Positions 23,026-31,719 of a stretch of DNA of 64,000 nucleotides are shown here, piece after piece; the first letter of the stretch is position 1; every line of letters starts with the position of its first letter. Where the stretch lies: assembly GCA_030374765.1 (NCBI GenBank), contig JARGXX010000122.1, positions 36,042-100,041 of the forward strand, written 5' to 3'. Under the pieces are notes generated by a model. The model was not told the origin of the DNA. It saw only the letters and a list, made by a program, of their open reading frames with translations, and did not search any database. The translations under genes were made by a program, and so were the position numbers. The DNA is from Agarophyton chilense (lineage: Eukaryota; Rhodophyta; Florideophyceae; Gracilariales; Gracilariaceae).

Positions 23026-24315
23026 ATGGACAATGAACTTGTTGCACACCAGTTTTCGGGGTTTCTCAAGAGAAGGGGATTGAACTACACAAATCGCAGC
23101 AACCAAAACAGAAGAAGCTTAGATGAGTTCCCCCGCGCTCTCCGACTACCGCCGCTTGGAAACCCTCAAGCAGGGAGTCTTCCAAGCTTCCAATCTCTAT
23201 TCGGCCGCTCGGAAGATTCAAGACTTCCATCCGGCCATCGATTTATTTCTCAACGACTACCGCCGCTTGGAATATCTCAACCGGGAAGTCTTCCGGGTTT
23301 CGAATCTTCATTTGGCCGCCCAGGCGATTCCAGACTTCCATCTGGCCATCAATTTAGATCTCTTCGACTACCGCCGCTTGGAAACCCGCAACCACAAAGT
23401 CTTTCGAGTTTCCAATCTCTATTCGGCCGCCCATTCGGCCGCCCGGAAGATTCAAGACTTGGATTCGGTCATCAACCCACTTCTTGCGATGTCCGTCGGA
23501 GTGGAAGTGGAACCGCTCGTCCCGTGTCTCTCGAACGGTTTCAGGAAGCAAGGGGCACTCACCCCATTCCTGCACTCCAGTCCCACGGAAATGAACACTA
23601 CACGGAAATCCCACACCAACACCGCCATGGGGAAACAGCGTGGCGAAGAAAAAGTGTTCTGAAACTACCTCAGGAGCGCAAGAGTCGGGATGAAGGCGCC
23701 CCAGAGATTGCACAGAGATTTTGTTCAGATAGCATTCGCCAATCTCCAGTTCATGTGCCTTATCCTGCCCCGGAAGCGTCGTGTCTCGTTCAAGAAGTTT
23801 CCCACCGGTCTCCTGAGCACAACCTCCGTGACGATTCGTTGTTGCCGATACGTACAGCTCCTGCTGGTTGCTCATCATTTCCAACCCATCAACCAGGACT
23901 CGAAAAACTTGGCATCACAGGCTCCCGTACCAAACGTCCCCAGATTTTCCAGTGTGAGTGGTGTACGAAGTCGTTTGGTCGCAAGCATCATAAGGTGCGA
24001 CACATCCAAGCCATTCATCGAAAAGTGAGTTACTTCAGCTTTCACTGCGGATCTCAATCACGTCGGTCTTTTCTAACATTTCTCTTTGCAATTGCTTTTG
24101 AAACCATCTTCTTTGACATATCCATATTGGATGGGGTAACTCAGGTGCGCCCCTTTGTCTGCCCCGTATGCTCGCATCGGTTTGACCAGAAACAGAACCT
24201 AGAAAGGCATTTGAGTACTGTTCACTGCGTTGAGGCGGGGTTCAAGTGCCAGATTTGCGGCATCCTGTTTTCGCAAAGAGCGATGGCCGAATCCCACATG
24301 AAAACTGCTCATTAA
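23026..24315 (+). CDS. C2H2 zinc-finger protein, array copy 9
   Basis: Protein identical to copy 1. Predicted intron 24025-24144. Head marker AGCGTC, tail marker TAG. Last complete copy of the array. Confidence 0.78.
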   Translation: MDNELVAHQFSGFLKRRGLNYTNRSNQNRRSLDEFPRALRLPPLGNPQAGSLPSFQSLFGRSEDSRLPSGHRFISQRLPPLGISQPGSLPGFESSFGRPGDSRLPSGHQFRSLRLPPLGNPQPQSLSSFQSLFGRPFGRPEDSRLGFGHQPTSCDVRRSGSGTARPVSLERFQEARGTHPIPALQSHGNEHYTEIPHQHRHGETAWRRKSVLKLPQERKSRDEGAPEIAQRFCSDSIRQSPVHVPYPAPEASCLVQEVSHRSPEHNLRDDSLLPIRTAPAGCSSFPTHQPGLEKLGITGSRTKRPQIFQCEWCTKSFGRKHHKVRHIQAIHRKVSYFSFHCGSQSRRSFLTFLFAIAFETIFFDISILDGVTQVRPFVCPVCSHRFDQKQNLERHLSTVHCVEAGFKCQICGILFSQRAMAESHMKTAH

Positions 24316-25543
24316 GCTTTCGAGCATTTGCAATTTAGGCTGTACAAGATCTACTTTACGGAGATGGAGGATTATTTGAGGCATGTACGCGCAGAGCACC
24401 CAAATCGCCACAGTTTATCGACGGATGTGAAGAGAGTGTAGTTGGACTGCTAAAGTCGCAAACTATACTCTCTTCACAACCGTTGATGAACTGTGACAGT
24501 GAGGGTGCTCTGCGCTTCCCTCGGTCAAAACATCATCCATGTTCAGAAAGTAGATCTTGCAAAGCTGACATTTAAAACCCCCAAAAGTCGGATGAGCATT
24601 CTCCAAATTCCCTTCCGCGTTCAGTAAACGCTCCCAATTCTGTAAACTGCATCCACAACGCCACAAAAAAAATTCTATGTCTTTTTCGTATCTCGGATCA
24701 CATCTGATCACTCGTATGGTCACAGCTGCTCAAGATACTTTCCGAGCGACATCATAGTAGTATCTACCGTTTTTGAATATCAATGATACAAGTGAGGGCT
24801 GTCCAACATGTACCTCTATTCCACTACAGGAGACAAGCCAGCGACCACCGCACTCACTTATGTCCAACTGTGTTGATATCTCGAATCACTTTGTTTCCTT
24901 CGACGACACCAACTGCGGCAACTGCACCCAGAGCAACGCTGAGCGCATTTCGTTCTGCTTGTTCGTGCCATCTGCACCAGCTTCTGATTTGCATACGCAT
25001 GTGCGTCTCTTGGAACCCAACGAATGCTGTCGTATGACAGACACCGGCGCCTTGCCATGCGGTCGACATCCATGCTGCCATGCGCTTCCCTCTGTTTTGC
25101 AACGAGAATCAAATGCTGTTCAGTCCGTGATTTTGTTGGAGAGCACAGCTCCTGAATTCTTTCTGTTCTGGTTTATTGCGACAAAACTGGTCCAAGATGA
25201 TTCACACCGCGTTCAAATTTTGGTTTTCACAGAGAATGGAAACCAGTGTGCTTTTCGGCTGCGATGAGAGATGATGCTCCGTGACGAAAAACTTCGAGTA
25301 CTTTCGGACACTAGATCGAATTGAAACAGATCACACTTTTCAGTACTTGGACGCTGGTGTCGCCGGCGAACACCGAGCTACCTTGCGTCTTTGCCATCAA
25401 AGTTGGTCGAGAAATATCGCCCTCTGTGTGTTGAAGCGTTTCCCTCACCGTTTGTTCTGTGTACTTTACACGCGTTTCAATCCTTGCGTCCTCCCTCGAA
25501 ATAAGCAAGGCATCTCACACAACAAACAACCCAATCGTTTAAG

Positions 25544-26680
25544 ATGGACAATGAACTTGTTGCACACCAGTTTTCGGGGTTTCTCAAGAGAAGGGGATTG
25601 AACTACACAAATCGCAGCAACCAAAACAGAAGAAGCTTAGATGAGTTCCCCCGCGCTCTCCGACTACCGCCGCTTGGAAACCCTCAAGCAGGGAGTCTTC
25701 CAAGCTTCCAATCTCTATTCGGCCGCTCGGAAGATTCAAGACTTCCATCCGGCCATCGATTTATTTCTCAACGACTACCGCCGCTTGGAATATCTCAACC
25801 GGGAAGTCTTCCGGGTTTCGAATCTTCATTTGGCCGCCCAGGCGATTCCAGACTTCCATCTGGCCATCAATTTAGATCTCTTCGACTACCGCCGCTTGGA
25901 AACCCGCAACCACAAAGTCTTTCGAGTTTCCAATCTCTATTCGGCCGCCCATTCGGCCGCCCGGAAGATTCAAGACTTGGATTCGGTCATCAACCCACTT
26001 CTTGCGATGTCCGTCGGAGTGGAAGTGGAACCGCTCGTCCCGTGTCTCTCGAACGGTTTCAGGAAGCAAGGGGCACTCACCCCATTCCTGCACTCCAGTC
26101 CCACGGAAATGAACACTACACGGAAATCCCACACCAACACCGCCATGGGGAAACAGCGTGGCGAAGAAAAAGTGTTCTGAAACTACCTCAGGAGCGCAAG
26201 AGTCGGGATGAAGGCGCCCCAGAGATTGCACAGAGATTTTGTTCAGATAGCATTCGCCAATCTCCAGTTCATGTGCCTTATCCTGCCCCGGAAGCGTCGT
26301 GTCTCGTTCAAGAAGTTTCCCACCGGTCTCCTGAGCACAACCTCCGTGACGATTCGTTGTTGCCGATACGTACAGCTCCTGCTGGTTGCTCATCATTTCC
26401 AACCCATCAACCAGGACTCGAAAAACTTGGCATCACAGGCTCCCGTACCAAACGTCCCCAGATTTTCCAGTGTGAGTGGTGTACGAAGTCGTTTGGTCGC
26501 AAGCATCATAAGGTGCGACACATCCAAGCCATTCATCGAAAAGTGAGTTACTTCAGCTTTCACTGCGGATCTCATTCACATCAGTCTTTTCTAACATTTC
26601 TCTTTGCAATTGCTTTTGAAACCATCTTCTTTGACATATTCATATTGGATCGGGTAGCCAGGTTTTGCAAAGAGCACTGA
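25544..26680 (+). CDS. Zinc-finger protein, truncated array copy 10
   Basis: Identical to the other copies through finger 1, then diverged. A deletion of about 150 bp removes finger 2 and most of finger 3. Read without splicing it is 378 codons and stops after FCKEH. With the 119-bp intron 26543-26661 removed, finger 1 is followed by VLQRAL and the conserved end ESHMKTAH, then TAA at 26707-26709. Only finger 1 (C-x2-C-x12-H-x4-H) is complete. Many extra substitutions after 26570 show that the tail of this copy is older than the array, or was exchanged with the inverted paralogue side. Expression unknown. Confidence 0.6.
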   Translation: MDNELVAHQFSGFLKRRGLNYTNRSNQNRRSLDEFPRALRLPPLGNPQAGSLPSFQSLFGRSEDSRLPSGHRFISQRLPPLGISQPGSLPGFESSFGRPGDSRLPSGHQFRSLRLPPLGNPQPQSLSSFQSLFGRPFGRPEDSRLGFGHQPTSCDVRRSGSGTARPVSLERFQEARGTHPIPALQSHGNEHYTEIPHQHRHGETAWRRKSVLKLPQERKSRDEGAPEIAQRFCSDSIRQSPVHVPYPAPEASCLVQEVSHRSPEHNLRDDSLLPIRTAPAGCSSFPTHQPGLEKLGITGSRTKRPQIFQCEWCTKSFGRKHHKVRHIQAIHRKVSYFSFHCGSHSHQSFLTFLFAIAFETIFFDIFILDRVARFCKEH

Positions 26681-26880
26681 TCGAATCCCACATGAAAACT
26701 GCTCATTAAGCTTTCGAGCATTTGCAATTTAGGCTGTACAAGATCTACTTTACGGAGATGGAGGATAATTTGAGCCATGTATGCGCAGAGCACCCCAATC
26801 GTCACAGTTTACCAACGGGTGTGAGGAAAGTATAGCTTGCGACTCTAGCCGTAATGGAGTAAGTTATCTACAAGCTTCTA

Positions 26881-27683
26881 TCAGTGTTCTATCGCCTGAA
26901 GGTTATGCTCAGGAGACTGCTTGGAAACTTCTTGCGTGGAATACAACGCTTGCGGGGCAGAACAAGGCACGGGAACTGCATATTGGTGAATGTTTTCTGA
27001 AGAAAACCCCTGTGAAATCTCTGGCGCTCCTTCTTCCAGACTATTATGTTCCTGAAGTACTTCCAGAACGTTGCCTCTTCGCCACACTTTTTCCTCATGG
27101 TGGCTGTTGTGTGGCATTTCCGTGGGACTGGAATGCAGTCTTGGTTGGGGTAAGCGCAACTTGCTTCCTGAGACAAATTGAGAGACACCGGACGAAAGGT
27201 CCCACTTCTACTCCGTTGGACATCACAAGAAATGGATTTATAGCCAAATCCAAGTCTTGAATCTTCCGGGCGGCCAAATGAAGATTCCAAACTTGGGAGA
27301 GTTCTCGGTTGAGATGTTCTAAGCGGGTGTTCTCGGAGAGAGCTGGTTTGATACACGGATGGAAGTCTTGAATCTTCCGGGCGGCCGGAGATGGATTCTA
27401 AGCGTGGAAGACTGCCCGTCTGAGGGTTTCCAAGCGGCGGTAGTTTAGTTGGAGAGCGGGGGGGAAACCCATCTGGGAGTCTTCTGTTTTCGTTGCTGCG
27501 ATTTGGGTCGTGCAGCCCACATGCCGAAAGGCCTTGTGAGTAATTAGTATACCTATCTTGATACCGCTGGCAATCGTAAACTGAGAGAAATTCTCTAGTA
27601 CGCGAAATAACAAGACACGCATTATAAGCTGTCTTCTTTTCCACACTTTTCTCGCGTTCTATCAGGAAGCAAGACCGGATCAT
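26881..27683 (-). pseudogene. Inverted, frameshifted paralogue of the zinc-finger gene
   Basis: The minus strand starts at ATG 27683 and shares NRSN-NRR, two of the RLPPLG/KLPPLG repeats, SCDVxRS and PVSL with the array protein. Near 27150 the frame shifts: one frame carries the first 190 or so residues, the other (27159-26881) continues with EEGAPEI and SPEHNL. The N-terminal 70 residues differ from the array copies. It stops short of the fingers, where it meets the tail of copy 10 head-on. The shift and the lost fingers indicate a pseudogene, although an intron spanning the shift cannot be excluded. Confidence 0.8.
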
Positions 27684-27689
27684 GTCCTC

Positions 27690-28307
27690 AAAAGACGGAG
27701 AAAGAAACCTCGGTCACGAAATCACAGGAAAGGGTGATGTAGTCCACACCACACGATAACAAAGAAGAAGCGAGCTGTCCTAAACATAGTAGCGTTGCTA
27801 TATTTTTGTTACGTTGTGAATGGCAATTATTTCTTGGAAAGATTTTGCTCCGAGTGGCGGACGCATGTTGAGTGGTTCGAAACTCTGTCAGAATGGCGGG
27901 AGTCCAGGCCGGCAACAGAATTGTTCACCTTACCCACCCCACTTGAATGTGAACAATTGAAGCGGCAACCCCTGCATCTGCAGGCCGTTGTTGTTCGAAT
28001 ATTTTTTCTCTCAGGACACGGAATGACGCGCCCAGAGGGCACCAGAAATCCTTCAAATAAAAGGCCCATGTACCTCGCGCCCAGCTTGCAGTGGCATCAT
28101 CTTCATCTAGCACGTGAATACCCCGGCCGAGCTTTGATGGTAACGGTCTCAAGAGCGACAAAAAAGCAATAGCTGTGGTCCAAATTCGTTTCGGAGCCGA
28201 CATTCACATTCGACTTGACAAATCCTGTGCTCATGCCCAACGCTGTCTTCCTGTTGGAGCAGCCGCCGCATTCCTGTGCAAGCGCTCACGATGCAAGATA
28301 GTAGCCT
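27690..28307 (-). repeat. Right arm of long inverted repeat
   Basis: Reverse-complement partner of 513-1130, lying just upstream of the inverted paralogue start codon. Minus-direction frame 28203-27925 (stop included) is open over the whole conserved core and resembles its counterpart in the left arm (669-896), but I recognise no family. Confidence 0.85.
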
Positions 28308-29369
28308 AGCATCGCATTATCTGCCAACCACTACAATGTATTAGCATTTCATCCAACCGTTTAGAACCAGCACCCAGCCCACTGGTGCTCACCCCGACGC
28401 AGTAACGCTACTGAAGCTATTCTCTTCTCTCCACTGCACTACAGAGTGCCCCGATCTGGTACGTTTTGAAGAATTGAGTTGAGTACCTGTACAATTTTAA
28501 ACAATATCGCAATGCCCATGTCTATCTATGCCACAGGCACCAGCGATACGCTGTACCGCTGTGAAACACGTACAACATCCATCAGTGACGTACAGATTGA
28601 CATAACCAGTACGTCACCTTAAGTGTCCGGAAGGTCGCATAGTATCCCTATATAAATCCGGCACGTTATCCTCGGAGCTCTTCCGAGAGCTCCAGGCAGA
28701 CCCTTTGTGCCGACTATTTCTTGTGTTGAGATCGCTCCCCACACTGCACACGTATGAACTTCAACAACATGTCCGAAGCTCAACTTACAACCGCATCCTT
28801 GCACAAAGGCCTTGTATCATTGTGTGATGCATGAAGACCAAGCCAAGTTCTATCAGAGTGCAGTGAAAGAAACAGAAGACTTTTGAATACACCATGTCAA
28901 TGATGATCGCGCACTGAAGCGCATTGCTGATTCTTGGCATGAGCCTCAGCGTAAGGGCACAGCATAAAAGTAGAAACAGTCGGCCTTGGGTTGGGAAACA
29001 AAAGAGCACGGCGTTGAGCGTGCAAGAATGAAGCGACGAAACAAGAATCCGTGCTGGACAAATGTTACCGCGGGAGCCTCTCGGCATTTCAGAGCTTAAG
29101 ATGTCTTATTACACTGCATTTTGGTTGTTAGTCTTAATCTCGGGTCTATATTCAACCATTTATTGAAGCTTTCTTACAAGTACCTTTCAACAACGAACAA
29201 CTCTTCTACTCTTAAAATTTCTGTTGCCACGAAAACTTAGTGCAAAATAAATATCTACTTATGATAAGCTGCTACGCAACCATAGCAGCTAATGCAGTTT
29301 GCAATTCATATTAGTACAGAGATTCTGGGCACAATTCAGACTTTTTTGGGGCACAAGCTTCAGTATACA
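28308..29369. other. Intergenic sequence, nothing recognised
   Basis: About 1.06 kb with only short open frames. CTATATAAATCC near 28650 is TATA-like, but no convincing gene follows on either strand. The last five bases before the retroelement, ATCTG (29370-29374), are the left target-site duplication. Confidence 0.5.
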
Positions 29370-29374
29370 ATCTG

Positions 29375-29632
29375 TGTGAATGTTGAGTTACAGAGACTCA
29401 CTTTCAATGGACGTGAAGTACTGGTCAAGTAACCGGCTGTGAGAAACTGTCCATGCAACAATGAATCTGTGTGAGTACTGACATGCAATAGACCATCTGA
29501 TATATAAGACAGAACACTGCACTTGTTCTTGACAAGTGGACCGTCACAGAGGTTCTCCCCATTTTTGATAAACTACCTCTGATCGTTATCTGATACCGCT
29601 ACCACTGTCAACCGTATTCTCAATTATTCATT
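29375..29632 (+). repeat. 5' LTR of element A dimer
   Basis: Starts TGTGAATG and ends TTCATT. The end is set by the flanking target duplication and by the primer-binding site starting directly after it. TATATAAG at 29501-29508 is a likely TATA box for the element transcript. Confidence 0.92.
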
Positions 29633-29645
29633 GTTATGGGCCCAG
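29633..29645 (+). promoter_or_regulatory. Primer-binding site matching the tRNA-iMet anticodon arm
   Basis: GTTATGGGCCCAG directly follows the LTR and is the exact complement of the conserved initiator tRNA-Met anticodon-arm sequence CTGGGCCCATAAC. Drosophila copia is known to prime from this internal tRNA region. The Gag ATG (29636-29638) lies inside the site, opposite the CAU anticodon. The second body has the same site at 34360-34372. Confidence 0.85.
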
Positions 29646-31198
29646 ACCCAGATTCTACGTTACCGAAGGGGCTACCAACGCGGCCAAGATTTTCTTGGAA
29701 CCTCAAAAGTGTCCCTTGGACTGATGGTCTTGGAAACCAGGAAGAATATGCCTCTTCCGTTGATTTATGGAATTCGTTCCATGATATGCTACCAGATTCA
29801 AATTCTAATAAGATTCCAAGTGCGCTAAGGGGAATTATGCTACAGTCAAAGCTCTACGGTAGAGCCAAGGATCTTTGCAAAGCAATATCCGCTGAAGATA
29901 TTCGAGCCGTTGATGGACATAAGGTTATCGTGAATGCAATTTACAAACGTGATTCTCTCTCTGTGGTTAGTGAGGTTTATCAAGCGTTCATGACAATGCT
30001 AAACACTCGTCGCCGCGGTAATGAGAGCTATCTAAACTTCGAGGCACGCTTTGCAGCTCAAGTATCCAAACTGACTGCTACATCTGGTAGTTGCAAATTG
30101 CCGGAGGCAATGAATGCATTCATGTTACTTGCAAACTCTGGTGTTGAAAATGGGCAACGAGTATCGGTGCTTGCTGCTGTTGCTACCAATGATTCGATTG
30201 CTACTAATGCTGACACGGAAGCATTTCTACAAGCCGTATCCTACGAAAAAGTTGCATCTGTGCTTCGTCAGTGTGATCACACAACTACAGAGCCGATGGA
30301 AACCTTATCAACCAATTCAATCAATGGATTCAATAGGCATCCACGCCGAAAACTGTCCCCTGATGCGCTTCTGGATCTGAAGAGCAAAAGTAAGTGTCGG
30401 AAATGTCACAAGTACGGACATTGGGCTGTTGATCACAATGCCGATGGGTCCTTGAAACCTGGGACCATGTCTAGTGAGACGCAAGAGAAGCAGTCAACTC
30501 CGTCTGAGAACCAAAAGAAAACGATAACGTTCAACATGGCAAACCTGCATTATCTCGCTCCAGCCTATGAAGCTCCAGAACCTATTATTGGCCCGTTGTT
30601 AGATGATGGTGCACCGTATAGCGGAATTGGTATCACTGAATTCAAAATGCTACAGCCTACCGTTTTGCCTGGGTGGAACGGGACATTCGAACCACTACCC
30701 GAGGGCATACAACAAGGAAGCGTGTGGCAGTATGGCTCCGGCCAGCATGCCAGTGAACAGCGACGCATACTTGGATCTGTCAAATTTAATGTAAGGACGG
30801 ATATGGGAAACACTGCATCTGTTACGCACCTTGTGATTCAGGGATCCTCGCAGTGGGTCATAGGAAGAAATGTTACCCGGAAATGTAACATCTTACACGT
30901 TGATGCAAACAGGTTAGTTCTTCCTGGTTTGCAAGATTCGATTGCTCTTGAGGATAGCTCGTACCACAGCTACATACCGTTCAATGTATTTGTACCAAAA
31001 TTTTATACTCCGAAACAAAATAATTCAACAGAGCTATTCTGTGCGGCTGCTCAGTTTGATGGAGAGAACTCCAGCAGGCCTTGGAAAGAGCTCAAGAAAT
31101 TGGTTGACAAAGTGCATCAGCATGTTTGTGGTCATTCTTCTTTTTCGGATATCAAGATATTATTGGAAAGAAACAAACTATGGAGCCCCGATGTGTAG
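29636..31198 (+). CDS. Element A body 1: Gag, protease and start of integrase
   Basis: 520 codons starting three bases after the LTR. Gag-like N-terminal half, then a zinc knuckle C254-x2-C257-x4-H262-x4-H267 in which the usual last Cys is His. An aspartic protease motif DDGA is at 323-326 (usual form D-S/T-G-A). The C-terminus holds the gag-pre-integrase and the first half of the integrase HHCC module (H496, H500). It ends in TAG at 31196-31198, in the middle of that module, and the same frame continues beyond. Either Gag-Pol is made by readthrough of this UAG or both bodies are dead at this codon. Confidence 0.85.
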   Translation: MGPDPDSTLPKGLPTRPRFSWNLKSVPWTDGLGNQEEYASSVDLWNSFHDMLPDSNSNKIPSALRGIMLQSKLYGRAKDLCKAISAEDIRAVDGHKVIVNAIYKRDSLSVVSEVYQAFMTMLNTRRRGNESYLNFEARFAAQVSKLTATSGSCKLPEAMNAFMLLANSGVENGQRVSVLAAVATNDSIATNADTEAFLQAVSYEKVASVLRQCDHTTTEPMETLSTNSINGFNRHPRRKLSPDALLDLKSKSKCRKCHKYGHWAVDHNADGSLKPGTMSSETQEKQSTPSENQKKTITFNMANLHYLAPAYEAPEPIIGPLLDDGAPYSGIGITEFKMLQPTVLPGWNGTFEPLPEGIQQGSVWQYGSGQHASEQRRILGSVKFNVRTDMGNTASVTHLVIQGSSQWVIGRNVTRKCNILHVDANRLVLPGLQDSIALEDSSYHSYIPFNVFVPKFYTPKQNNSTELFCAAAQFDGENSSRPWKELKKLVDKVHQHVCGHSSFSDIKILLERNKLWSPDV

Positions 31199-31672
31199 AA
31201 GTATTTGTCACTGATACTGGAAAAATGCGAGCACTGTTTATGTACCTCTGAGCCAAGAGCCACACGTAAGGTGTCCTTGAGCACCGTGAACAGAGAGTTC
31301 AATGACGTTGTGTGTATTGATCACTTCTTTTTGGAAGCGAACTGCGTCTTTCATATCATGGACTCCAAATCTAGATACTCCACTGGTGACGTAGTTCCTA
31401 ACACGTCTATGGCTGAGGCCATTCGTATTTTTGAGCTACTATGGGTAACACCGTTTTGGGTCCCTCAAAGTGTTTTCTTTGACCCGGCTTTCAAAGCGAC
31501 AGAATTTACCTCTTACCTACACAACTACGGTATTGAAGCGAGACCAATTCCTCCGAGACGGCACAACAAGAATGTAATCGAATCAAAGCATACAGTAATA
31601 CGAGATATATTAAGCACTCAGCTACTGATTGTTCGTCAGACACAGAAAAACAAATTGTTCAACAAGCTCTAA
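31199..31672 (+). CDS. Element A body 1: integrase, after in-frame UAG
   Basis: Same frame as Gag. Contains the second half of the zinc-binding module (CEHC) and the catalytic triad: Asp in VCIDHFF, Asp in VFFDPAF, and Glu in VIESKH, with 32 residues between the second Asp and Glu (35 is usual). The first ATG after the stop (31205) lies inside the module, so independent initiation would give an incomplete enzyme. The frame closes at TAA 31670-31672. Homology carries on in the -1 frame, which is open from at least 31561; G-AAA-AAC at 31645-31651 is a possible slip site. Confidence 0.75.
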   Translation, partial: KYLSLILEKCEHCLCTSEPRATRKVSLSTVNREFNDVVCIDHFFLEANCVFHIMDSKSRYSTGDVVPNTSMAEAIRIFELLWVTPFWVPQSVFFDPAFKATEFTSYLHNYGIEARPIPPRRHNKNVIESKHTVIRDILSTQLLIVRQTQKNKLFNKL

Positions 31673-31719
31673 GGATTTCCAATGATTTATACGGGAATGA
31701 TATATGCTCTGCACAAGAG

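Larger units (their letters stand above)
1943..26822 (+). repeat. Ten-copy tandem array of a 2,518-bp zinc-finger gene unit
   Basis: Nine full units start at 1943, 4461, 6979, 9497, 12015, 14533, 17051, 19569 and 22087. A tenth starts at 24605 and is shortened and diverged after about 26570. The period is exactly 2,518 bp throughout. Each unit holds about 940 bp of 5' sequence, the zinc-finger gene, the remains of a fourth finger, and an inverted fragment of the gene tail. Units are almost identical. I found three variable bases, at unit offsets 442 and 446 (AGCGTC or GGCGCC) and 2353 (CAG or TAG). Head/tail states by unit: 1 SV/CAG, 2 GA/TAG, 3 SV/TAG, 4 GA/TAG, 5 SV/TAG, 6 GA/TAG, 7 SV/CAG, 8 SV/CAG, 9 SV/TAG, 10 GA/diverged, where SV and GA name the residues those bases would encode in one frame. 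Confidence 0.97.

Noticed and set aside
29631..29828. 65-codon frame overlapping the start of element A Gag
   Set aside because: Shadow frame of the long Gag frame, with no retroelement motif.
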